Shown here in pieces: positions 1 through 5,719 of a stretch of 6,757 bases of DNA (position 1 is the first letter of the stretch; each line of letters starts with the position of its first letter). Location: assembly GCA_021799405.1 (NCBI GenBank), contig JAJZAL010000268.1, positions 1 to 6,757 on the forward strand. Direction: 5' to 3'. The translations under genes were made by a program, and so were the position numbers. Under the pieces are notes generated by a model. That model had not been told where the DNA came from and did not search any database. It saw only the letters and a program-made list of their open reading frames with translations. Source of the DNA: Acidobacteriota bacterium. GTDB taxonomy: Bacteria > Acidobacteriota > Terriglobia > Terriglobales > Acidobacteriaceae.

Positions 1-45
1 CGAGAATCTCGACCAACTTCGGGACAGCTGTCGATTTTCCCGCTA

Positions 46-858
46 ATGGTACATTTGCCGGTTCCTTTGCCGGGGCATATGCTAAACCGTATGCACGCGG
101 TACCGGTCTTCATCCCTCTCGTGCTTTTGTGTTCCGTGGTCTTAAGTCAGACGGCGCCACCGGAGAGCACGTTTGAGGTAGCCTCAGTGAGGCCGAGCCC
201 GCGCTTAGTCGGACCGGACGATAACAATCAAATTACATACGCGACGGACGGGCTCGTTGCCAGCCATGTCACTCTGAGGCACCTGATAGCTGAGGCCTAT
301 CATCTTCAACTCGATCAGATTTCGGGCCCACGCTGGCTCGACCGCAATGAGTACGACATCAACGCAAGAACAGCAGTGGCCAGCACCCGAGCGCAAATGG
401 CCCCGATGCTGCAAAACCTTCTGGCCAGTCGATTCAACCTGGCGACCCACCGGGAATCGCGTAAGATGCGCGTGTACGATTTGGTCATCGCAAAATCGGG
501 GCCAAAAATCCATCCCATTGAAGACAGAGAGACCACGACTTCAAACTCTGGCTTGCATTTTCACGGAGAACTACGCCAGTTCGCCGATTTCCTTGCGCTT
601 CAGTTTTCCATGCCGGCTGCGGAAAGCCCAGACAAGCCGGTTAGAGCAAGTGATGCCCAGATTCCGGTGATCGACAAGACAGGCCTTCAAGGGATTTTTG
701 ATTTCAACTTGGCTATGCGCCCAGAGCTGGGCACCGACGTGTTCACGTTGTGGCAGAGGGTACTGCCATCCCAGTTAGGCTTGCGAATTGAAAGCCGGAA
801 AGAAGATTTATCCTTGCTGGTCGTGGACAAAGCGTCAGAAATCCCTTCTCCAAACTGA
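46..858 (+). CDS. Exported TIGR03435-family protein
   Basis: Predicted exported protein of the family TIGR03435, which is greatly expanded in soil Acidobacteriota and has no established biochemical role. Visible family blocks, numbered from the ATG at 46: FEVASVRPS (43-51), GPRWLDRNEYDI (94-105), an MLQNLLASRFNLATHRE block (121-137), YDLVIAKSGPKI (144-155), PVIDKTGLQGIFDFNL (207-222), and a C-terminal LGLRIESRK…LLVVDKASE segment (244-264). The length fits the family. The start is uncertain. The frame is open back to base 1, and ATGs lie at 46, 79 and 91. None has a strong Shine-Dalgarno, though GGGG at 72-75 is close to the ATG at 79. Starting at 79 or 91 gives a compact signal peptide, with hydrophobic core AVPVFIPLVLLCSVVLS and cleavage near SQTA, so I favour 79. 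The protein is probably periplasmic or surface-exposed. Family assignment is firm; function is unknown. Confidence 0.88.
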   Translation: MVHLPVPLPGHMLNRMHAVPVFIPLVLLCSVVLSQTAPPESTFEVASVRPSPRLVGPDDNNQITYATDGLVASHVTLRHLIAEAYHLQLDQISGPRWLDRNEYDINARTAVASTRAQMAPMLQNLLASRFNLATHRESRKMRVYDLVIAKSGPKIHPIEDRETTTSNSGLHFHGELRQFADFLALQFSMPAAESPDKPVRASDAQIPVIDKTGLQGIFDFNLAMRPELGTDVFTLWQRVLPSQLGLRIESRKEDLSLLVVDKASEIPSPN

Positions 859-1034
859 CCTCAAACTACAACCGTGGCCTGCACAGCGTGCTCGTGTCCA
901 TTGTTGAGTTGAGGACCGGCTATCCTGAGCTCCCCGCGTGTTGTACTCTTTTTCATCCGCCCCACTCTCCAAGAATCGACCTGCCGCAGATGAGTTCTCG
1001 ATCCTCGGATGACAAATTTGGAAGAGCACCCACC

Positions 1035-1053
1035 AACCCAAACAGCTTGGGTT
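1035..1053. terminator. Perfect 7-bp hairpin between convergent gene ends
   Basis: AACCCAA (1035-1041) and TTGGGTT (1047-1053) form a perfect 7-bp inverted repeat around a 5-nt loop. It lies in the 278-bp gap between the convergent 3' ends of the TIGR03435 gene and the regulator gene. A bidirectional transcription stop would be expected here, but no T-run follows the stem on either strand, so it does not meet the usual intrinsic-terminator pattern. The rest of the gap (859-1136) shows no convincing gene. Confidence 0.25.
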
Positions 1054-1136
1054 ATTCTGCGTTAAATGAGCTAGCTCCGCTTCGATGGCGTAAGGTTTTT
1101 CGCCTACGCATTGGGCTACGAGCCGCGGCACGTGCT

Positions 1137-2963
1137 CTATGGCGCGGGCGCAGCCCTGTTTGATGCATGCGCTCCCACATTCATCTTGCGCAGCAGGTCG
1201 GTAAAGCGCGGGTGGGTGCGGAGTGGGGCCAGCGTTGCATACGCGTGTATTGAAAGGACAGCGGGGTCTCTCTCGTCCACCGCGCGCTCCATCCAGGTAA
1301 ACCCAGCATCCTGGTCGCCGAGCGCGAGGCATATCCAGGCGATACATGTGGCCGGACAATAGCTTTCAGTCGCCATCGCTTCCAGGCGCTTGAGTATGGC
1401 GCGCGCTTCTCCCACGTCTCCCTGACCTGCCAACGCCGCACCCAGCGAAGCCCATCGCATGGGCAATTCGCCGTCGGACAACTCAACGGCACGACGAAAC
1501 GCGTCGACCGCGTCGCCGAAGCGGGCTTCAGCCCTCCGAACCAATCCCAGACCGAAATATCCAATATCCAGAGCGCATCTCAGCTCTTTCTGCCGGTCGG
1601 GCGCCAGTTCGCGGAGGAAGCGGAATTGTTCCTCGGCACGCGAGTAGTCCTGCGCCATATAGAGCGCGTAACCCAACCAGAAACGGACATAAACCGAAAG
1701 AGGATCAGAGTCCAGGATTCGTTCCAGCTCGGCAATGGCTTCCCGGATTTGCCCCCTTGGCAGCAAATAGTCGGCTGCATAATGAAAGCGAACGTCCGGG
1801 CTTGCGGGATCCAATTGCAGCGCCAGCTTCATTTCGCGGTGAGCCGCCGCCCAGTCAAATTCGAGATGGGAGTAGGAGATGCCTGCAAAGGCATGCGCCA
1901 CGCCAAGGCTCGGGTCAACTTCGATCGCGCGCTGCGCTGCTGCCATCTCGGCAGAGAATGCCTCGCGAGGGCGCCCCAACCCCAGGGCAGCCCTCCACCA
2001 ATACCACTCCGCGAGCGCAGCGTACGCCAGAGCGAAGTGGGAATCACGCTCAATGGCATCTTCGAAATACTTCTTTGCTCTGGCCATCATGCTGCGAGGC
2101 TCGGAGTTGCACCGCTGAATCTGCTGCCGACCGAGCAAGTAATAGTTATAGGCCACGAGGTCCGTCGTTGGCAGTTTGCCGGCGCCGGCCCCGGCGAGCT
2201 GGCTTGAGCGAATTCCACCTGCGGTCTCAGGTATGTGCTCGGCCATGGCCTGCGCAATGCGGTTCGGCAGGTTAAAGATTTCGTTGAGAGTCGTCTCGTA
2301 CTTCTTAGCAAACAAGTGGGTCTGGTCGCTGGTCTTGATCAATTGCGTATTGATCAAGACTCGATCCTGGGTTTGGCGGAGAGCGCCTTCTACCAGGTAA
2401 TCCACACCCAACTCGCGGCGGAAATGAGCAACATCCTTCTGTTTGCCCTTGTAATACATGGCGGTGGTGCGGGCGATCACCGCCAGATGCTCCGGAGCCA
2501 GTTCCGCCAGCGCGGTGATGATCTCGTCGGTCACGGCATCGCTGAAACGCTCCTGGGAGGGATCGCCGCTCAGGTTAATGAAGGGAAGTACGACTATCTT
2601 GGCACGCAGGGCCGGGCCAGGGCGCGCGGATGGGATGCATTTAGTGACTCTCCGCAAGAAACGGTAACCACGCCTGGCCACGGTCTCGATGAAGCGCGGG
2701 TGTTCGGCTGAATCGCGGAGCGCCTGGCGCAGGCTGGCAATCGCAGTGTTGAGATTGTTGTCGACGTCCACGAAAACATCAGCCGGCCAGAGCCGCCGTT
2801 GCAGTTCCTCTCGGGTGACAACCTCCCCGGCGCTTTCGAGGAGTATTTTCAGGATTTGAAAGGACTTTTCGCGGAGGCTAATCTTCACACCGCGCTTGAA
2901 GATCTGGCTGGCTCGAATGTCAACTTCGTAATCATCAAACCGGAATATTGACGCAGGAGACAT
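1137..2963 (-). CDS. Winged-helix transcriptional regulator with TolB-like and TPR domains
   Basis: Predicted cytoplasmic transcription factor of 608 residues. Residues 6-105 are an OmpR/PhoB-type winged helix (Trans_reg_C, as in CadC/ToxR). They show FRFDDYEVDI at the first strands, the REKSFQILKILLESAGEVVTREEL helices, a recognition-helix region near 65-84 (NNLNTAIASLRQALRD), and the wing ETVARRGYRFL (93-103). Residues 121-245 (IVVLPFINLSGD…FSDAVTDEI…VDYLVEGALR) match the TolB-N-like/FlgO-like domain found in many such regulators. From about 270 to 595 the chain is helical TPR-like repeats, for example A-x-AIERDSHFALAYAALAEWY (302-321) and AIEVDPSLGVAHAFAG (346-361). Unlike CadC and ToxR, I see no membrane helix after the DNA-binding domain, so ligand or partner sensing is likely cytoplasmic through the TPR part. 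The ATG at 2963 follows GAGG at a spacing of 8 and keeps the complete winged helix. Targets are unknown; the divergent exported-protein genes and its own promoter are natural candidates. Confidence 0.9.
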   Translation of the reverse strand: MSPASIFRFDDYEVDIRASQIFKRGVKISLREKSFQILKILLESAGEVVTREELQRRLWPADVFVDVDNNLNTAIASLRQALRDSAEHPRFIETVARRGYRFLRRVTKCIPSARPGPALRAKIVVLPFINLSGDPSQERFSDAVTDEIITALAELAPEHLAVIARTTAMYYKGKQKDVAHFRRELGVDYLVEGALRQTQDRVLINTQLIKTSDQTHLFAKKYETTLNEIFNLPNRIAQAMAEHIPETAGGIRSSQLAGAGAGKLPTTDLVAYNYYLLGRQQIQRCNSEPRSMMARAKKYFEDAIERDSHFALAYAALAEWYWWRAALGLGRPREAFSAEMAAAQRAIEVDPSLGVAHAFAGISYSHLEFDWAAAHREMKLALQLDPASPDVRFHYAADYLLPRGQIREAIAELERILDSDPLSVYVRFWLGYALYMAQDYSRAEEQFRFLRELAPDRQKELRCALDIGYFGLGLVRRAEARFGDAVDAFRRAVELSDGELPMRWASLGAALAGQGDVGEARAILKRLEAMATESYCPATCIAWICLALGDQDAGFTWMERAVDERDPAVLSIHAYATLAPLRTHPRFTDLLRKMNVGAHASNRAAPAP

Positions 2964-3010
2964 GGCCCGTGCCTCGTTCAGTGGTCAGTCGCCATCGGTT
3001 GAATGCGGCG

Positions 3011-3039
3011 AGTATAGCTCCAACTAAGACCGATGTCAA
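3011..3039 (-). promoter_or_regulatory. Sigma70-like promoter of the regulator gene
   Basis: On the - strand, TTGACA (3039-3034) is followed after exactly 17 nt by TATACT (3016-3011). This is a perfect -35 box and a five-of-six -10 box at optimal spacing. It predicts a transcript start near 3003-3005 and a 5' UTR of about 40 nt before the ATG at 2963. A 7-bp inverted repeat, CATCGGT (2993-2999) and ACCGATG (3029-3035), brackets the -10 and start region and touches the -35 box. This placement would suit an operator, perhaps for autoregulation. The boxes are seen directly; activity is inferred. Confidence 0.7.
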
Positions 3040-3050
3040 AGTCAACCCCT

Positions 3051-3244
3051 GGAATTCCAAAGGGTTGTACTGTAGGCGCGATTTAAGCGAGAAATAAGCG
3101 GCCTTCTATTGTCTGGCGTTTTTCCGCGGTTGATACTGCGTCGTGACCGGTTTCTCTTGCACGATGGAACGGCCTCGCAAGACAACCGCAAACGCGAACA
3201 ACGAAAGGAGGGTTGACATGAAAACACTGTGGCTTCTTACGATA
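3051..3244 (+). repeat. Leader direct repeat, copy 1 (intact)
   Basis: First copy of a direct repeat that recurs about 693 bp downstream. From 3072 to 3244 the copies align without gaps at 156 of 173 positions. From 3072 to 3211 the match is 132 of 140, and 3131-3184 is identical over 54 nt. Similarity fades leftward to about 3051 with one indel. The unit covers the whole upstream region of the 162-residue protein gene, its AAAGGAGG site (3204-3211) and the first nine signal-peptide codons. Inside the identical block, TCTTGC (3155-3160) and GCAAGA (3177-3182) can pair, so a structured leader RNA is possible. It ends inside coding sequence and has no terminal inverted repeats, so it does not look like an IS or MITE. 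Confidence 0.9.
3204..3211 (+). promoter_or_regulatory. Shine-Dalgarno AAAGGAGG deciding the start at 3218
   Basis: AAAGGAGG lies 6 nt before the ATG at 3218. It is the reason for choosing that codon over the in-frame GTG at 3143 or ATG at 3164, neither of which has a ribosome site. The same site is preserved in leader copy 2 at 3897-3904, where the start codon is lost. Confidence 0.8.
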
Positions 3245-3706
3245 TTGGCGGCCATGTCTCTGGTGCCGGCGTCTTCAGGAACGGCGCAGGCAGCGTGCAC
3301 CGTGCAATCCGTGGTGGGCACTTACGCTTCAACTTGCACGGGCTTCGTCGCTATTAATCCGAATGATCCGACCACGATTGTCCCTTATGCCTCGCATGGG
3401 TTCTTCACAAACAAAATAGTCGGCGGCGAACTCATCAGCACGGCCAGCTTGACGCAGAGCGTCGCCGGCGCGCTATCGACGGTGATCGGAACAGCAGGGC
3501 CAGGCGAGGTCACGGTAAGCAGCGACTGCACGAGCACCGTTACCTACCACGTTTCAGGTGGCCCACTTGACGGTAGCCAGTCGCACCTATTGGTCTCGAT
3601 ACTGGATGGAGGTAAGGAGTTCCAGAGTTTCTTTAACGACGCTGGCACCATAGTCACTTGTTCCGCGAGATTGATGAGCCGGATAGTAAGCCAGAACGAA
3701 CAATAG
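3218..3706 (+). CDS. Small exported four-cysteine protein, acidobacterial type
   Basis: Predicted exported protein of 162 residues. MKTLWLLTILAAMSLVPASS forms the signal peptide, with likely cleavage after the AQA at 23-25. The mature part has four cysteines (27, 40, 104, 148), enough for two disulfides. Its pattern is C-TVQSVVGTY near the N-terminus, then VSSDCTSTVTYHV (100-112), LVSILDGGKEFQSFF (125-139) and DAGTIVTCSARL (141-152). This resembles small secreted Acidobacteriota proteins with conserved 'DCTGTxT', 'DGGKE' and 'GTVVTGxA' blocks, which look like beta-rich barrels. I recognise the pattern from memory and cannot name a Pfam family. The start at 3218 is fixed by AAAGGAGG 6 nt upstream and the signal peptide. 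The stop is followed at once by a strong hairpin. No partner or substrate is known. Confidence 0.85.
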   Translation: MKTLWLLTILAAMSLVPASSGTAQAACTVQSVVGTYASTCTGFVAINPNDPTTIVPYASHGFFTNKIVGGELISTASLTQSVAGALSTVIGTAGPGEVTVSSDCTSTVTYHVSGGPLDGSQSHLLVSILDGGKEFQSFFNDAGTIVTCSARLMSRIVSQNEQ

Positions 3707-3713
3707 CAGCGGA

Positions 3714-3742
3714 GACGAGGCACGCATACAATGTGCCTTGTC
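3714..3742 (+). terminator. 10-bp hairpin just after the small exported protein gene
   Basis: GACGAGGCAC (3714-3723) pairs with GTGCCTTGTC (3733-3742) over ten positions, nine Watson-Crick and one G-U, around a 9-nt loop. It starts 7 nt after the stop codon at 3704-3706, where a terminator or 3'-protecting stem is expected. It ends where leader copy 2 begins. The downstream CCCGGCATTT is not a proper T-run, so efficient factor-independent termination is uncertain. Confidence 0.5.
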
Positions 3743-3744
3743 CC

Positions 3745-3937
3745 GGCATTTCAAAGATCGCACCGTAGGCGCGATTTAAGCAGGAAATAAGCGGCCTTCT
3801 ATTGTCTGGTGGTTCTCCGCGGCTGATACTGCGTCGTGACCGGTTTCTCTTGCACGATGGAACGGCCTCGCAAGACAGCCGCAAGCGCGAACAACGAAAG
3901 GAGGACTGAAATAAAACCCTGGTGGCTTCTGACGATA
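3745..3937 (+). repeat. Leader direct repeat, copy 2 (upstream of the repeat protein)
   Basis: Second copy of the leader at 3051-3244, about 90% identical over the core. It keeps the 54-nt identical block (3824-3877) and the AAAGGAGG site (3897-3904). Differences concentrate at and after the start codon: 9 mismatches in the last 33 columns against 8 in the preceding 140, including ATG to ATA. After 3937 the copies diverge beyond clear alignment. The copy precedes the seven-repeat exported protein gene and is probably transcribed as its 5' leader. Confidence 0.9.
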
Positions 3938-4003
3938 CCGACAGTTTGCGTTTCGGCCAATGCCCTGGCATCGGCCCGGACGAGGAGGAGGAAGAGAGCA
4001 TGA
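3911..4003 (+). pseudogene. Decayed signal-peptide remnant with lost start codon
   Basis: In leader copy 2 the codon equivalent to the ATG at 3218 is ATA (3911-3913). The frame behind it still reads like a signal peptide: (M/I)KPWWLLTIPTVCVSANALA, compared with MKTLWLLTILAAM in copy 1. It then passes through ARTRRRKRA, encoded by the purine-rich tract that serves the next gene as ribosome site, and stops at TGA 4001-4003. That stop overlaps the ATG at 4000 as ATGA. The likely history is duplication of a gene like the 162-residue one, followed by loss of its body and capture of its leader by the downstream gene. Alternatives are translation from the in-frame ATG at 3857 (48 codons, no visible ribosome site) or rare initiation at ATA as a coupled leader peptide. 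Confidence 0.55.
3983..3992 (+). promoter_or_regulatory. Strong Shine-Dalgarno deciding the start at 4000
   Basis: The purine-rich run AGGAGGAGGA ends 7 nt before the ATG at 4000. It selects that ATG over the in-frame GTG at 3922, which sits 17 nt from the nearest AAAGGAGG and would put charged residues before the signal peptide. Confidence 0.75.
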
Positions 4004-5214
4004 AGAAGCGAATGAGCTTTAATTTCGGTCTCACGGCATGTTTCCGAGTCCTAAGAAGTTCTGCAGCGTGGATGACGCGTTGCCTGGCCGTATGCATGTT
4101 AGGGCTGATTGTTCCCGTACATGCTCAGAAACCTGCCATCATCACATTCGACGCTCCAGGCGCGGGTACAGACGCAGGCCAAGGCACCAACCCGTGGGCC
4201 ATTACCCCACAGGGAGCGATCATCGGATGGTACGTGGACGGGGATAATGCAATTCACGGGTTCATGCGCACTCATCAAGGTGCCTTCACCACGATCGACG
4301 CGTCGGGTGCAGACATAGACGCCAGCAATGGAACTTTCCCCACCGCGCTGAATGCGGAGGGAGTAAGCGTGGGAGCGTACCTGGACGCGGCTTTTGTTTT
4401 TCACGGCTTGCTGCGCACTCCGGACGGTAAGTCTATAAGGATTGATGATCCCTACGCGGGCACAAATCCCGGCACGGGAACGCGGGTGGTCGACATCAAT
4501 GCCGCAGGGACCATCACGGGATGGTCTGATGACGCAGACAATGTGAATCACGTCTTCCTGCGCGATGTTCACGGTGGCACGACGGAGTTCTACGCTCCGG
4601 GCGCGGGCACAGATGCCGGCCAGGGTACGTATATGCCAACGTTTTATGGCCTCGACGCCGCGGGGGCAATCATCGGATGGTACGTAGACGCTGACAACGT
4701 GATGCACGGCTACCTGCGCCTCGCCCGTGGCACCGTGACCGAGTTCGACGCTCCGGGCGCAGGCGTAGACTCAAGTGTCTGCGAGGGTGCTCCGGTCCCG
4801 CCGGGCTCTGCGCCCCTGTTGACAGGCACTCAGCCTCTGAGCCTGAACCCGGAGGGGGTGGTAGTTGGACAGTACGGAGACGTCAACTGCGCATTTCATG
4901 GCTTCCTGCGCGGTGAGGACGGCAGGATCACGCGGTTTGACGTTTCGGGCGCAGGAACAAGCAAAGGACAGGGCACCTTTGTTCTGAGCAACAACCCAGC
5001 AGGCAAGATCACGGGATATTACGTAGACGGGAGCAATGTGGCTCACGGCTTCGTGCGCTCCAAAGACGGAGAGTTTACCACCTTCGACGCTCCAGGTGCG
5101 GGTACGGGTACCCTTCAGGGTACCTTCCCGTTTGGCAACAACCCCGCAGGGGCGATTGTTGGGAATTACGTTGACGCCAGCGGTGCGTTTCACGGTTTCC
5201 TGCGGAACCCGTAA
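4000..5214 (+). CDS. Exported seven-repeat protein (HAF-like, possible beta-propeller)
   Basis: Predicted exported protein of 404 residues. A long signal peptide (KKR at the start, core CLAVCMLGLIVPV) has a VHA cleavage site at 40-42. The mature chain is almost entirely seven tandem repeats of about 49 residues: 49-97, 98-146, 147-195, 196-247, 248-311, 312-360 and 361-404. The consensus is (T/E/R)FDAPGAGT…GQGT…(N/A)xxGxIxGxYVDxxNxxHGFLR. It resembles the 'extracellular repeat, HAF family' (TIGR02913, with HAFLW), here with HGFLR. Seven beta-rich repeats could close as a seven-bladed propeller; that is inference. Repeat 5 is longer and holds the only two cysteines of the mature chain (261 and 297). 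The frame also opens at GTG 3922, but the AGGAGGAGGA site and the signal peptide favour 4000. The gene follows leader copy 2. Ligand and function are unknown. Confidence 0.88.
   Translation: MKKRMSFNFGLTACFRVLRSSAAWMTRCLAVCMLGLIVPVHAQKPAIITFDAPGAGTDAGQGTNPWAITPQGAIIGWYVDGDNAIHGFMRTHQGAFTTIDASGADIDASNGTFPTALNAEGVSVGAYLDAAFVFHGLLRTPDGKSIRIDDPYAGTNPGTGTRVVDINAAGTITGWSDDADNVNHVFLRDVHGGTTEFYAPGAGTDAGQGTYMPTFYGLDAAGAIIGWYVDADNVMHGYLRLARGTVTEFDAPGAGVDSSVCEGAPVPPGSAPLLTGTQPLSLNPEGVVVGQYGDVNCAFHGFLRGEDGRITRFDVSGAGTSKGQGTFVLSNNPAGKITGYYVDGSNVAHGFVRSKDGEFTTFDAPGAGTGTLQGTFPFGNNPAGAIVGNYVDASGAFHGFLRNP
4144..5211 (+). repeat. Seven in-frame tandem repeats of about 147 bp
   Basis: These are the coding repeats of the exported repeat protein. 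Unit lengths are 49, 49, 49, 52, 64, 49 and 44 codons. Most are diverged at DNA level, but units 1 and 4 still share near-identical stretches, such as ATCATCGGATGGTACGT at 4218 and 4668. This suggests a later duplication of a three-unit block. Confidence 0.85.
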
Positions 5215-5381
5215 TCCCAACGGTGATTTTTATCGTGAAGTAGATACGTCGACTTTTTCTCGGGAGCGGCCTACGTTTTGGGAGGCATGGCTCAAAATAT
5301 CCGCGATGCTCTCCAATTTGGGCCAGTTTACCCACTCGGAAGAGCGCGGCTAACAACCCTTGAGCCCCCGGAGGGTGGCCT

Positions 5382-5600
5382 ATGTCCCAGAGTCTTGAAC
5401 TGACCTGCGAAGCAATGAGACATGGGCCATCCGCCCAGGACGCCAACGAACTACCTTCCGGCCGGGCGCTCCGAACTTCGGATGCATCTGAATTCGCGGC
5501 CCCAGATTCACCGCGGACCATAAAGCGTGGATCGCATGCCACAGAAAAATATGGCCAGAGATTTGTGCGCACAAATACAAAAATCTGGGTAGAATCATAG
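5382..5600 (+). CDS. Possible 72-residue hypothetical small protein
   Basis: An ORF of 72 codons whose ATG is preceded by GGAGGG (5370-5375) at a spacing of 6, the best ribosome site in this gap. The product starts MSQSLELTCEAMRHG and ends KIWVES. It is polar, with one cysteine, no signal peptide or membrane segment, and no family I recognise. The first half has plausible codons, while the second half looks less coding and contains a perfect palindrome. ACCCT (5356-5360) and AGGGT (5372-5376) could pair and cover part of the ribosome site. An antisense ORF of equal length occupies the same DNA but lacks a ribosome site. This may be a real small gene or chance. Confidence 0.35.
   Translation: MSQSLELTCEAMRHGPSAQDANELPSGRALRTSDASEFAAPDSPRTIKRGSHATEKYGQRFVRTNTKIWVES
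5561..5576. promoter_or_regulatory. Perfect 16-bp palindrome, operator-like
   Basis: ATTTGTGCGCACAAAT reads the same on both strands with no mismatch or spacer. It lies 143 bp upstream of the PilZ-like gene and 14 nt before a -10-like TAGAAT (5590-5595). Its TTGTGC half (5563-5568) is 21 nt from that box, too far for a standard -35. The symmetry and position suit a binding site for a dimeric regulator, but no specific regulator can be named. Confidence 0.4.
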
Positions 5601-5719
5601 AACTATTAAATCGGTCAGCGGAAAGCTTTCACGGTTGCGCTGGACCGTCCAAGGTTCCCGTCCGCGTGCCGCGAATCCGCGCTGCTGTCTATTCGTTTGA
5701 GATAGGAGATCTTCAAGCG

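Larger units (their letters stand above)
5215..5719. other. 505-bp intergenic region
   Basis: This gap lies between the repeat protein and the PilZ-like gene. From 5215 to 5369 I see only a weak 4-bp stem after the stop codon and no gene. From 5370 to 5600 there is a possible small ORF with a good ribosome site. A perfect 16-bp palindrome sits at 5561-5576, with a weak -10-like TAGAAT at 5590-5595. From 5601 to 5719 I see a short GAAAGCTTTC palindrome (5621-5630) and the ribosome site of the next gene (AGGAG, 5704-5708), and no convincing promoter. Confidence 0.5.

Noticed and set aside
2..46. Possible tail of an upstream gene ending at TAA 44-46, overlapping ATG 46 as TAATG
   Set aside because: Only 14 codons are visible, with no recognisable motif. 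Another frame (3-176) is also open across the edge, so the signal is not distinguishable from chance.
835..1359. 174-residue - strand ORF and nearby + strand ORFs at 888-1362
   Set aside because: They overlap the 3' end of the regulator gene in other frames, have no ribosome sites, and their composition looks like shadow translation.
3143..3217. N-terminal extension of the small exported protein from GTG 3143 or ATG 3164
   Set aside because: It has no ribosome site and would bury the signal peptide behind a basic 18-25 residue extension, whereas AAAGGAGG points to 3218.
3051..3937. Leader repeat as an insertion sequence or MITE
   Set aside because: No terminal inverted repeats or target-site duplications are visible. 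The unit runs into signal-peptide coding sequence, which fits gene duplication better.
3922..3999. GTG start at 3922 for the seven-repeat protein
   Set aside because: The nearest ribosome site is 17 nt away, and the added residues (ASDDTDSLRFG…EEEEES) are acidic and would precede a signal peptide. ATG 4000 has a strong site.
3042..4097. Antisense ORFs (3227-3042 and 4097-3654) encoding nearly the same peptide containing RCSRLRLSCEAVPSC
   Set aside because: Both are explained by the leader direct repeat read backwards. They lack ribosome sites, and the second runs over real coding sequence.
4099..5220. Long antisense ORFs (4707-4099 and 5220-4771) opposite the repeat protein
   Set aside because: Repeat-derived mirror frames of a GC-biased gene, with no start signals and no recognisable domain.
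5209..5231. CCGT/ACGG stem followed by TGATTTTT as an intrinsic terminator
   Set aside because: The stem has only 4 bp with a 7-nt loop and overlaps the stop codon. It is too weak to call.
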